Shown in pieces: positions 19,147 through 27,029 of a stretch of DNA of 64,000 nt. The first letter of the stretch is position 1, and each line of letters starts with the position of its first letter. Both the position numbers and the translations under genes were made by a program. The DNA comes from JAWODU01 sp046483125 (lineage in GTDB: Bacteria > Verrucomicrobiota > Kiritimatiellia > UBA8416 > JAWODU01). The notes under the pieces were generated by a model that worked only from the letters and a program-made list of their open reading frames with translations, made no database searches and was not told where the DNA came from. The stretch is taken from contig JAWODU010000019.1 of NCBI GenBank assembly GCA_046483125.1, forward strand, positions 4,518 through 68,517, given 5' to 3'.

Positions 19147-19335
19147 GCGATTTGAAGCTCCGCCACCTTGCGGACACCAGGGATGTGCCCGCCTGTGAGG
19201 TCGTCATAAAGATCCTTAAGATTTTCCTGAAGGTTCCTCAAGGGTTTCTCCTTGAGTCATGTAATCGGGATAATCCTCCAGATATCCCAACCACATATTT
19301 TCATATTGCCAGTGGACATATCGTATTGTTTTCAT
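19143..19335 (-). pseudogene. hicB: HicB-family antitoxin, frameshifted
   Basis: From the ATG at 19335 the frame reads MKTIRYVHWQYENMWLGYLE and continues to QGETLEE, a HicB-like partial RNase H fold. At about 19239 it leaves the family and soon stops. In the next frame the family sequence resumes (NLQENLKDLYDDLTGGHIPG) and runs to VRKVAELQIA and a TGA at 19143. One extra base in GAACCTTCAGG explains this. The gene is therefore broken by a single-base insertion, or by a sequencing error at this spot. Confidence 0.8.
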
Positions 19336-19402
19336 GTTATTAATATACACCTTGTTTGGATTTTTAGCAATCTTCTCTTTTGACACAACGCAATCGGGGG
19401 AT

Positions 19403-19630
19403 TCATACCCGGCGTAGGCCGCATCTGCCATACCCGCCGGTCTGCCCCAGCTGCCTCCAGCCACTGACCCGGTACGCCGTGCCTCGAAAAAACTGCCCGT
19501 CAACAAAGCTCTCGGCCACCAGGATCGGATGTTTATACCGCTGTTGCCAGTCGTTACTCAGACGCTGCAGGCACAACTTCATCGTCCGGCTGGCCAAGTT
19601 CGCATAGTGACAGTCCGGCAGGAGCTTATG
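19403..19630 (-). pseudogene. DUF4338 / DruA-like protein fragment
   Basis: The minus frame reads HYANLASRTMKLCLQRLSND, then RYKHPILVAESFVDGQFFRG and ending GWRQLGQTGGYGR, which matches the central part of the DUF4338 family (DruA of the Druantia defence system and related transposon-associated proteins). About 70 residues remain; full proteins have 300 or more. A stop precedes it at about 19631 and another ends it at 19403. It is a decayed remnant and marks past mobile DNA here. Confidence 0.55.
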
Positions 19631-19783
19631 TGTTTTTTAAGGGACGCTGACCCCGTGGCCCCGTCGCTGATTTGTCTTCTTCGCAAGGCAGAATAATGCT
19701 TAAATACTAATTCAAGGGTTGGCCCCACGGTCCACCACGGTCCATCTTAAAACGAGCATTTCCTTCCGTTTGTCCAAGTAAGT

Positions 19784-21301
19784 TCAGCGGATAACACGCC
19801 GGTCGGAGATTTTCAGCAATTCTTCGGCCATGGCGTCCGAGCGCGCCACCCGCGGCACCTTGTGCTGGCCGCCCAGCTTGCCTTTTTCCTTCATCCACTC
19901 GTAAAACGTGCCGGGAGACACCGTTATCATGACCGGCGGCCTGAGCCCGTAATCGCCGCGGCGATGGGTGTCGTAGTCCTCGCTCCGCGCGCGGATTTCG
20001 GAGTCCACGGTTTTCATGAATTCGCTTTCGTTTCCGGGCGGCGAGTCGAATTCAAATATCCACCTGTGAACCGGAACGGGTTCTTCAACAGAAGGATAAC
20101 GCGGCCACACGGTGTAGTCGCTGAGAACCGCCCCGGTTTTTTCGCAGGCTTTTCCCACGGCTTTTTCCATCATCTCAAGGGTCACGTGTTCTCCGAAAGC
20201 GCTCAAGCCGATCCTGGTGCGCCCCGCGAATCTCACCCGCGGCGGCTGTACGCTTTCGAAACGTATCACGTCGCCAAGAGGATAGGCCCAGATGCCGCCG
20301 TTTGTGGAAACGACTAAAGCGTAGTCCCTGCCCGTTTCCACCTCGCCGAAATGCAGGCGCGGCGCTTTCGCGTCTCCGGCCCGCTCCGCGGGAATGAATT
20401 CGTAGTAGACACCGTTGTCCACGAGCATCCGCAACGGCCCGCCCGGTTCTTCCTGTATGGCCGTCATTCCCGCTTCGGAGGATGAATACGTGTCCATGTA
20501 AGCTATTCGGCGGCCTATGTATTCTTCAAAGGACTTCCCATAGGGTTCAAAGGCCATGCCGTATGACACGAAACACGCAAAGTCCGGCCACAGGGTCCCC
20601 GCGTTGCCGCCTCCCGAAGCAATCATTTCCTTAAACAGAAGCGCCGCCCAGGAAGGACAGGCGGACAGCACGCGGACCCTGGAGGTCAGGTAACGTTCCA
20701 CGATCATACGAATCTTCCGCTCCCAGTCGGCAACACACGCTATGTCCGCCTCCGGCAGATACCTGCCGTGCGCGTAAAACGGTATGTGTCTGCCCATTAT
20801 TCCGGAGGCGTCGCCGTAGAGGCTTCTGCCCCGTTTCCTCAGGGAAGTCGAACCGCCGAGGTAAAAGAATTTCCCGTCCAGAATCGTCTCCGCGCCGACC
20901 CGCCGCGCCATAAAGGCGAGAAGCGCCGCGCCGGACCTCTTGTTGGAAGCGATGGCTTCTCTGGTAACAGGCAGGAGCTTGTTGCCGGCGGTAGTGCCCG
21001 AAGAAAGGGCAAAATAGCGGACGTGTCCCGGCCAGGTCACGTCGCGGGCGCCTTCAAACGCCTCGTGCCATTCGGGGGAGGCGGTTTCGTAGTCGGCAAG
21101 GGGCACGGCCGAGCGGTATTCTTCGGGGGTACGGATCTTCGAAAAACCGTGTTTACGGCCCAGGCGCGTAGCAGCCGCGCGCCCAAGCAGGCCGCGCAGA
21201 AGACGCGACTGGGAAGCGGCCGGATCGCGGCCGGATTCTTCCAGCTGTGCCGTGCGGCGCCGTATTGCCGCCTCTACCGCCAGTACCGCGAGTTTTTTCA
21301 C
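19784..21301 (-). CDS. GH3-family acyl-adenylating enzyme
   Basis: A 505-residue protein of the GH3 family, part of the ANL adenylating superfamily. The ATP-binding loop is FALSSGTTAGNK (SSGTT at 100-104), then VSYGMAFEPYGKSFEEYIG, YSSSEAGMTAIQ and GDVIRFE. GH3 enzymes activate a carboxylic acid as acyl-AMP and usually pass it to an amino group. Bacterial members have few known substrates. The start is a GTG at 21301 with no clear ribosome-binding site. It is divergent, about 120 bases away, from the alpha-oxoamine synthase and GNAT genes, hinting at a shared pathway. Confidence 0.88.
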   Translation of the reverse strand: MKKLAVLAVEAAIRRRTAQLEESGRDPAASQSRLLRGLLGRAAATRLGRKHGFSKIRTPEEYRSAVPLADYETASPEWHEAFEGARDVTWPGHVRYFALSSGTTAGNKLLPVTREAIASNKRSGAALLAFMARRVGAETILDGKFFYLGGSTSLRKRGRSLYGDASGIMGRHIPFYAHGRYLPEADIACVADWERKIRMIVERYLTSRVRVLSACPSWAALLFKEMIASGGGNAGTLWPDFACFVSYGMAFEPYGKSFEEYIGRRIAYMDTYSSSEAGMTAIQEEPGGPLRMLVDNGVYYEFIPAERAGDAKAPRLHFGEVETGRDYALVVSTNGGIWAYPLGDVIRFESVQPPRVRFAGRTRIGLSAFGEHVTLEMMEKAVGKACEKTGAVLSDYTVWPRYPSVEEPVPVHRWIFEFDSPPGNESEFMKTVDSEIRARSEDYDTHRRGDYGLRPPVMITVSPGTFYEWMKEKGKLGGQHKVPRVARSDAMAEELLKISDRRVIR

Positions 21302-21421
21302 GGAGGCAGGATACCAGAGCGGCGGTGCGGAATGCCAAAGGAAATTCCTTGCGTTTTATTCTCAAATAACATCTACTTCCCACACTGTCGGCAGTGGCGG
21401 GTGAACGGAAAGAAGGAAGTT

Positions 21422-22654
21422 ATGGCCGATATTTTCGACAAATGCGTGAAGTTCCATAAGGAGTCGCGGATAGTAAGACAGGAAGACAGGGCCATGGCGG
21501 AAAGTACCCTGTTCCGCCGCTCCCCCTTGAACAACGCGGGCCCCTGGATCAACCTGAACGGACGCCGCGTCCTGCAGTTCAGCACCAACGACTATCTGGG
21601 CCTTGCCAGCCACGCCAAAGTGCGGAAAGCCGCCGTTGAAATAGTAAAAAAATACGGTGTGAGCGCTCCGATGGGTGCCCGGCCCCTGACGGGTACCATA
21701 GATCTGCACCTGGAACTGGAACAGCAGATCGCGGAATTCAAGCGCACCGAAAGATCCCTTGTCTTCAGTAACGGCGCCCATACCATGATGGGAACCATAG
21801 CGGCCCTTGCCAGTCCGAGAGACCTGCTGATTCTTGACCGTTACGCTCACGCCAGCCTGCTGGCGGGCGCGAAAATGTCGGGGGCCCGGGTGCGTTTCTT
21901 CCGGCACAACGATCTGGAGCATCTCGAGGCGATACTTCTTGAAATCCCCTCCTCACAGGCCCGCATGGTGGTAGTTGACGGTGTGTACTCCATGCAGGGG
22001 GACGTTGCGCCCCTGCCGGAACTGTGCGACCTGTGCGAGAAATACGGAGCAAGGCTTCTGGTCGACGACGCGCACGGAACGGGGGTCTGCGGTGAAAACG
22101 GCCGAGGCACGGCCGAAATGCTGGGCGTGGAAGACCGCGTGGACCTTCACCTAGGTACTTTCAGCAAGGCCGTTGCCACAACCGGCGGTTTCGCGGCTGG
22201 AGAAGCATCAGTCATAGAGTATCTCAAATACACCGCTCCCACGATTCTCTTTACCAAGGCCATGCCCGCGTGCGTGGCCGCCGCTACCCTTGAATCCCTT
22301 CAGCTTCTGCGAAAGGCCAAGCGGCGACGGAAAGCGCTGTGGCGCAACGCACAGCATCTGCAGGAAGGCCTCCGCAAGGCAGGCTACGACATCGGCAGTA
22401 CTCAATCCCCGATAACGCCGATAACCGGAAATGGAATCGATGCCGTTCACATGTCCACCGCTCTTTTTAACGAGCACAACATATGGGCCAGCGCCGTGCT
22501 CTACCCGGCCGTCCCGATGGGCACTTCCATTCTTCGCGTTATTCCCACCGCCGCTCACGCGCGCCACGACGTGAATGTCTTTCTTAAAGCAATGAACAGG
22601 CTTAGGCATCCGCACTTGAACGTCTCTGAAAACACCGCTTATTCGGCCGCATGA
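21422..22654 (+). CDS. Alpha-oxoamine synthase (serine palmitoyltransferase / KBL-like)
   Basis: A 410-residue PLP enzyme that condenses an acyl-CoA or acyl-ACP with an amino acid. It carries FSTNDYLGLASH near 53, RPLTGT at 87-92, VDDAHGTG (Asp215) and the Schiff-base lysine in HLGTFSKA (Lys249). Members include serine palmitoyltransferase, KBL and BioF; no biotin or threonine-degradation genes are adjacent, so a sphingoid-type or other amino-ketone lipid product is plausible but unproven. The open frame extends far upstream, but AAGGAAG before the ATG at 21422 sets the start. The stop overlaps the GNAT start (ATGA). Confidence 0.9.
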   Translation: MADIFDKCVKFHKESRIVRQEDRAMAESTLFRRSPLNNAGPWINLNGRRVLQFSTNDYLGLASHAKVRKAAVEIVKKYGVSAPMGARPLTGTIDLHLELEQQIAEFKRTERSLVFSNGAHTMMGTIAALASPRDLLILDRYAHASLLAGAKMSGARVRFFRHNDLEHLEAILLEIPSSQARMVVVDGVYSMQGDVAPLPELCDLCEKYGARLLVDDAHGTGVCGENGRGTAEMLGVEDRVDLHLGTFSKAVATTGGFAAGEASVIEYLKYTAPTILFTKAMPACVAAATLESLQLLRKAKRRRKALWRNAQHLQEGLRKAGYDIGSTQSPITPITGNGIDAVHMSTALFNEHNIWASAVLYPAVPMGTSILRVIPTAAHARHDVNVFLKAMNRLRHPHLNVSENTAYSAA

Positions 22655-23796
22655 GTCCGGACCTGGAAATCGTTTCCGCCGGCAAACGGGCTGAACTTGA
22701 AGATTTTCTCGATCTGCCTTTCCGCCTTTACAGAGGCAATCCGAACTGGGTTCCCCCTCTGCGGAGTTCCCGGATGCGGACCCTGAAAGGGAAAACTGCC
22801 TTTTTCGAACACGGTGAAATGAAGCTCTTCCTCGCCGTGCGCGGCGGACAACCCGTCGGCAGAATCGCGGCCATAAAGAATGACGCTCACAACCGCCGCT
22901 ACAGCGACCGTACCGGGTTTTTCGGTTTTTTCGAATGCGACACCGAAGACGCCGAGGCCGCGGTAGAACTGTTCCGGCGCGCCGAGCGCTGGCTGAAGGA
23001 GAAGGGCATGGATACCGCTCGCGGACCCGTGAACCCTTCAATGAACTCGGAATGCGGACTGCTGATCCAGGGCTTTGACCACCCGCCGATGGTTCTGATG
23101 CCGTACAATCCGCCCGGGTATGAGGTTTTTTTTGAAAACGCCGGTTACGGGAAATGCAGGGATCTTTACGCTTATCTTGTAAAGGCCGAAGCGCTCATGC
23201 CTGAAAGCTCCCTGCACCGCCGCCTTCAGAAAATAGCCGACGGGCTGAAGCGCCGGCATCCCGAGATCTCCGTCAGGCCGCTCGACATGAAAAACTACAC
23301 CGCGGACATAATAAACGTGATGAACGTGTTCGAAGAGGCCAGGAAATCGAACTGGGGCTACGTGCCCGTTGCGCGGCGTGAAGTCCTTGAAACAGCTTCG
23401 GATTTGAAACGGGTAGTTGATCCGGAAATAGTGCTTCTGGCGGAAGTAAACGGCGAACAGGCCGGAGTGTCCCTGGCCCTGCCCAACGTCAACAGGGGGC
23501 TACTGAAAGCCCGGGGCCGCCTCTTTCCCGCCGGTTACTTAAGGTTCAGGCGGGAGATGAAAAAGAACCGGGAGGTCAGGATATTCGGCATAGCCGCTCT
23601 GCCGAAATACCGCCACATGGGAATTGCGGCCCTGCTGACCCTGGAAACCGTAAAGAGGGGATCGGCGCGCGGCTATAACCGGGGAGAGGCTTCCTGGGTG
23701 CTCGAAGATAACGACCTGTCAAACAGGACCATCACGCACGCGCTGGATCCCGATCACTACAAAACCTACCGTATATACGATAAAAAGCTCGCGTGA
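22651..23796 (+). CDS. GNAT-superfamily N-acyltransferase
   Basis: A 381-residue cytosolic protein coupled to the alpha-oxoamine synthase by an ATGA overlap. The N-terminal part (LPFRLYRGNPNWVPPLR) is typical of a family of GNAT-like proteins often seen beside lipid genes. The C-terminal GNAT core contains FGIAALPKYRHMGIAALL, the CoA-binding loop. The partner gene suggests it N-acylates the amino-ketone product, as expected for a ceramide-like lipid; that is inference. Confidence 0.82.
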   Translation: MSPDLEIVSAGKRAELEDFLDLPFRLYRGNPNWVPPLRSSRMRTLKGKTAFFEHGEMKLFLAVRGGQPVGRIAAIKNDAHNRRYSDRTGFFGFFECDTEDAEAAVELFRRAERWLKEKGMDTARGPVNPSMNSECGLLIQGFDHPPMVLMPYNPPGYEVFFENAGYGKCRDLYAYLVKAEALMPESSLHRRLQKIADGLKRRHPEISVRPLDMKNYTADIINVMNVFEEARKSNWGYVPVARREVLETASDLKRVVDPEIVLLAEVNGEQAGVSLALPNVNRGLLKARGRLFPAGYLRFRREMKKNREVRIFGIAALPKYRHMGIAALLTLETVKRGSARGYNRGEASWVLEDNDLSNRTITHALDPDHYKTYRIYDKKLA

Positions 23797-23899
23797 AGGG
23801 ACAATTTAAAAAATCTATTTTCCCCCTTCCCACCCCCGTATGATTCTGATAAGAATTCCGCCGATTGGTTAAAGAGTTTGAATAAGGAGGTGAATTATC

Positions 23900-24112
23900 G
23901 TGCAGGTTAAAGTCACTGAAGACTGCATCGCGTGCGGACTCTGTGTGGAATTGTGCCCGGACGTTTTTCAGATCGGCGACCAGTACGCGGAAGTCCAGTT
24001 GGATCCGGTTCCACAGGAGTTCGCCAACGATGTTGAGCACACCGCCGATGAATGCCCGGTTTCCGCAATTGTAATCGACGAAGATCTGATAGGCGAAGAA
24101 AACGGCAACTGA
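23900..24112 (+). CDS. Ferredoxin, single [4Fe-4S]
   Basis: A 70-residue ferredoxin: C9-x2-C12-x2-C15 with a distal Cys52-Pro would hold one cubane cluster; Cys19 follows in ELCPDVF, as in Thermotoga-type ferredoxins where it can form a disulfide, but no second partner cysteine is seen. The start is a GTG at 23900 with AAGGAGGTG seven bases upstream. The C-terminus is acidic. The redox partner is unknown; no oxidoreductase is adjacent. Confidence 0.95.
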   Translation: MQVKVTEDCIACGLCVELCPDVFQIGDQYAEVQLDPVPQEFANDVEHTADECPVSAIVIDEDLIGEENGN

Positions 24113-24118
24113 AACCGT

Positions 24119-24706
24119 CTACCAGCCGCCTCTTACTATGGGAAGCATTCGCCAGTGATACCGGTCGGTTATCACATTGGCCAGGCCGATTTGAAATCCT
24201 TTCAGGTAGCCGGTTATATTAACTACCCCGATCTGGGTCCCGGTTACCCGCCAGGCGTAATTGTATCCTCCAATCTGGAAACCTCTCAGCGTATCGCACA
24301 GGTTGAGCAAGCCGATCTGGCAACCCATGATTTCCATGCCCATGGTGTTGAGCAGGCCTATCTGGGCGCCCTTGGCGTCATACTCCACAGCGTTCCACGG
24401 GGATATGGTCATGCCCCGCATTCCGTCCCGACAGCTGTTCATCAGGACACCTATACCTAAACCTTCGAAGTATCCTTCCGCACGATTGACAAACCCTAAA
24501 TCCAGGCCTCTTACGTTGCGGTTGCGGGAGTAAGGCAGGCTCAGACGCAGGCCTTCTATCGAGGCGTACTCATTGACTATTTGTCTCTTGGGACTCAAGG
24601 ATATCTGGAAATGCCCGATTTCCTCCTTGTCCTGCGCCCGGCCCGCGGCCGGGATCAGAAACATGATACTCGCGAGAAAAAGAATAAAACGGGATGGTTT
24701 CATCAT
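24119..24706 (-). CDS. LA_2272-type surface repeat protein
   Basis: A 195-residue exported protein with a signal peptide (residues 1-25, ending AAGRAQ). It has repeated short beta units of the form x-x-x-G-x-QIG-hydrophobic-hydrophobic-N: AQIGLLNTMG, CQIGLLNLCD, FQIGGYNYAW, TQIGVVNITG and FQIGLANVI. Such repeats occur in the LA_2272 family of Leptospira and PVC surface proteins and should form a beta structure in the outer envelope. It ends six bases from the ferredoxin stop, on the opposite strand. Confidence 0.85.
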   Translation of the reverse strand: MMKPSRFILFLASIMFLIPAAGRAQDKEEIGHFQISLSPKRQIVNEYASIEGLRLSLPYSRNRNVRGLDLGFVNRAEGYFEGLGIGVLMNSCRDGMRGMTISPWNAVEYDAKGAQIGLLNTMGMEIMGCQIGLLNLCDTLRGFQIGGYNYAWRVTGTQIGVVNITGYLKGFQIGLANVITDRYHWRMLPIVRGGW

Positions 24707-25033
24707 TAATGTCCTCCTGATTGATTCCGCATACTATAAACTGCCGCCCTGTTATGCAAACATTTTAACTTGCGGTTTTTCATTTTTGCATCGCGGATAA
24801 GCGGCGCTACAGTACCTCCAGTACGCCGCCAGCGATGCAGGCTGTTGCGTCACGCATTTCGCTTCCGGAGGATTCGCAAATCGGATCGCAAGCCTGCCGC
24901 TTCTGCAAGGCCCCGCGCTCCGGGCTCCAACCCGCGTGTGGCGCGGGGGAGTGGCCGTACCGAACCTGCCCGGCATGCCCCTTGCCTCAATCCACAAAGA
25001 AATGTACATTACACCAAACAAGGAGGAATCACC
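24707..25033. other. Intergenic region between divergent LA_2272 and nadA genes
   Basis: About 330 bases between divergent genes. It holds an inverted palindromic repeat (24788-24878), GC-rich sequence with repeated GCGC runs, and the nadA ribosome-binding site AGGAGGAATC at 25021. A possible promoter could lie around 24985-25020, but no strong boxes stand out. Confidence 0.5.
24788..24878. repeat. Inverted copy of the palindromic intergenic repeat with flank
   Basis: The 51-base core at 24788-24838 is, in reverse complement, nearly identical to 11346-11396 (GGCGGCGTACTGGAGGTACT shared). The flank at 24839-24878 (GCTGTTGCGTCACGCATTTC then GCTTCCGGAGGATTCG) is the reverse complement of 13084-13121. 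It is therefore the one place in the window where both modules occur intact side by side. Confidence 0.8.
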
Positions 25034-25963
25034 GTGTCTTCTTCAGCTTCAGCAGAACCCGCACCGCTCATCGCGGAGATAAACAGCCTCCGCAGGTCCG
25101 CAAACGCCGTCATACTGGCCCACAATTACCAGATCCCCGAAATCCAGGACATAGCCGACTTCACCGGCGATTCCCTCCAGCTCAGCCGCCGCGCGGCCGG
25201 CACCGACGCGGATGTCATTGTCTTCTGCGGCGTTCACTTCATGGCTGAAACCGCCGCCATCCTCTGCCCCGGGAAAAAAGTCCTGATCCCCGACCCGGAG
25301 GCGGGCTGTCCCATGGCGGACATGATCACGGCCGAAGAACTGCGCAGGATGAAATCGGAACACCCGGGGGCGAAGACGGTCTGTTACGTCAACAGTACGG
25401 CCGAAGTCAAAGCGGAAAGCGACGTCTGCTGTACGTCGTCAAACGCGACAGCGGTTGTAGAATCGCTGTCTGAAAGCGAAGAAATAATTTTCGTTCCCGA
25501 CGGAAATCTCGGAGAACACGTCCGGGATAAAACCGGGCGGCCTCTCCTGCTGTGGCCCGGCTATTGCCCCACCCACGTTGCCATTACCCCCGGGGCAATA
25601 CTCGCCGTTAGGAACGCGCACCCGGACGCCGTGGTCATAGTGCATCCCGAGTGCCCGGCTCCCGTTCGGAAGACAGCCGATGAGATACTGTCCACCGGCG
25701 GCATGCTCAAGTTCGCGCGCTCATCGCCCAAGAAGGAATTCATAGTCGGCACCGAATCGGGTCTTCTTTACACGCTGGAAAAAGCAAATCCCGGCAAGCT
25801 CTTTTACGGAATGCCCGAGCCGGCGGTATGCGCGGATATGAAACGTATAACCCTGGAAAAAGTGCGGGCCTCTCTCGCGGAAAAACGCTGTGAGGTAAAC
25901 GTTCCCGAACACACGGCCCGGGGCGCCCGTAAAGCCGTGGAGCGCATGCTTTCAGTTGCGTAA
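25034..25963 (+). CDS. nadA: Quinolinate synthase A
   Basis: A 309-residue iron-sulfur enzyme that condenses iminoaspartate and dihydroxyacetone phosphate to quinolinate for NAD synthesis. Hallmarks: AVILAHNYQIPEIQDIADF near 28, VIVFCGVHFMAETA with the first cluster Cys, GCPMADMI, VTSSNA-like CCTSSNATAVV, and VHPECP, with later histidines and Cys residues. The start is a GTG at 25034 after AGGAGGAATCACC. No nadB or nadC is next to it. The gene overlaps or abuts the pyruvate kinase gene (16-base gap). Confidence 0.95.
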   Translation: MSSSASAEPAPLIAEINSLRRSANAVILAHNYQIPEIQDIADFTGDSLQLSRRAAGTDADVIVFCGVHFMAETAAILCPGKKVLIPDPEAGCPMADMITAEELRRMKSEHPGAKTVCYVNSTAEVKAESDVCCTSSNATAVVESLSESEEIIFVPDGNLGEHVRDKTGRPLLLWPGYCPTHVAITPGAILAVRNAHPDAVVIVHPECPAPVRKTADEILSTGGMLKFARSSPKKEFIVGTESGLLYTLEKANPGKLFYGMPEPAVCADMKRITLEKVRASLAEKRCEVNVPEHTARGARKAVERMLSVA

Positions 25964-25979
25964 TGAAGCACTCACGCCT

Positions 25980-27029
25980 ATGCCGAACGCACCGACAACA
26001 AAAATAATCGCCACACTGGGGCCGGCCAGCGATACATACGGCGTAATTCGCCGCATGGTCAGACAGGGCCTCGACATTGTCCGTCTTAACTTTTCCCACG
26101 GCAGTCACGCCTCGCATCTGCGTCTTCTTCAGACCGTCCGGAAAATCAACGCTAAATACCGCCGCCGCGTAAAAATAATGCAGGATCTCGAAGGCTTCCG
26201 CATACGCGTGGGACGGATTGAAAGCGAGGAGGGAATGGAACTGGCCAAGGGCAGGCGGATTGTCCTTAACAGGTCCGCGAAGGCATCAGGGGCTTCAACC
26301 GTACCCTTCGATTATTCAGGCGACCTGAACCGGATACCGAAAGGACAGCTTATATTCATAGACGACGGCAACCTGGTCCTGAGAGCCGATTCCAGAACCG
26401 CTCATACCGTGAGAACCACCGTTATCGAAGGCGGAAGGCTCTTCAGCCGCAAAGGGGTGAACATGCCCGGCGTAAAGCTGGACTTCCCGGTGCCCACGGA
26501 AAAGGACCGCGAGGACATCGAATTCGGAGTTGAGCACGAAGTTGATTTCATCGCGCTTTCCTTTGTGCGGACCGGCGCGGACGTGGCGGCCGTACGCGAC
26601 TTGGTGAAAAAACGTCATCCCGACTGCGGCATAATAGCCAAGATAGAATCGCGTGACGCCGTCAGAAACCTGGAATCTATCATAAAAGCGTCCGACGGCA
26701 TTATGATCGCCCGGGGAGACATGGGCATAGCCATGCCCGTCTACAAGGTGCCCATGATTCAGAAGGACATTATCCGCAGATGCAATGAGTGCGGTAAACT
26801 CGTGATAACCGCCACTCAGATGCTCGAGAGCATGGCCCGGAGGAAACGCCCCAGCCGCGCGGAAGCGGCCGACGTGGCAAACGCGGTTCTGGACGGCACC
26901 GACTGCGCCATGCTTTCGGGTGAAACGGCTTCGGGCAAATACCCTGTGGAATCGGTGAAAATGATGAACGATATCATAAAATACACGGAATCGCGGAGGT
27001 CTTCGGCCGGTGAAGGATACCGGAGATAA
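25980..27029 (+). CDS. Pyruvate kinase, short form without C-terminal domain
   Basis: A 349-residue cytosolic protein with the pyruvate kinase barrel: TKIIATLGPAS at the N-terminus, NFSHG (37-41), FIDDGN, the phosphoryl-transfer Lys221 in IIAKIES, ARGDMG (244-249) and TATQMLESM. It ends at MLSGETASGKYPVES plus about 25 residues, so the C-terminal effector domain of the usual 470-residue enzyme is absent. The DLKGPKIR motif is altered to DLEGFRIR (69-76), replacing the proline. It may be a constitutive or non-canonical pyruvate kinase. The ATG at 25980 is chosen; an in-frame TTG 24 bases earlier overlaps nadA. Confidence 0.9.
   Translation: MPNAPTTKIIATLGPASDTYGVIRRMVRQGLDIVRLNFSHGSHASHLRLLQTVRKINAKYRRRVKIMQDLEGFRIRVGRIESEEGMELAKGRRIVLNRSAKASGASTVPFDYSGDLNRIPKGQLIFIDDGNLVLRADSRTAHTVRTTVIEGGRLFSRKGVNMPGVKLDFPVPTEKDREDIEFGVEHEVDFIALSFVRTGADVAAVRDLVKKRHPDCGIIAKIESRDAVRNLESIIKASDGIMIARGDMGIAMPVYKVPMIQKDIIRRCNECGKLVITATQMLESMARRKRPSRAEAADVANAVLDGTDCAMLSGETASGKYPVESVKMMNDIIKYTESRRSSAGEGYRR

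Noticed and set aside
19725..19744. Tandem CCACGGTCCA x2 as an attachment site
   Set aside because: Two 10-base copies side by side next to the GH3 gene; no second site or integrase, so attachment-site status cannot be supported.
20768..21421. 218-residue N-terminal extension of the alpha-oxoamine synthase frame
   Set aside because: It is antisense to the GH3 gene; family start and ribosome-binding site place the ATG at 21422.
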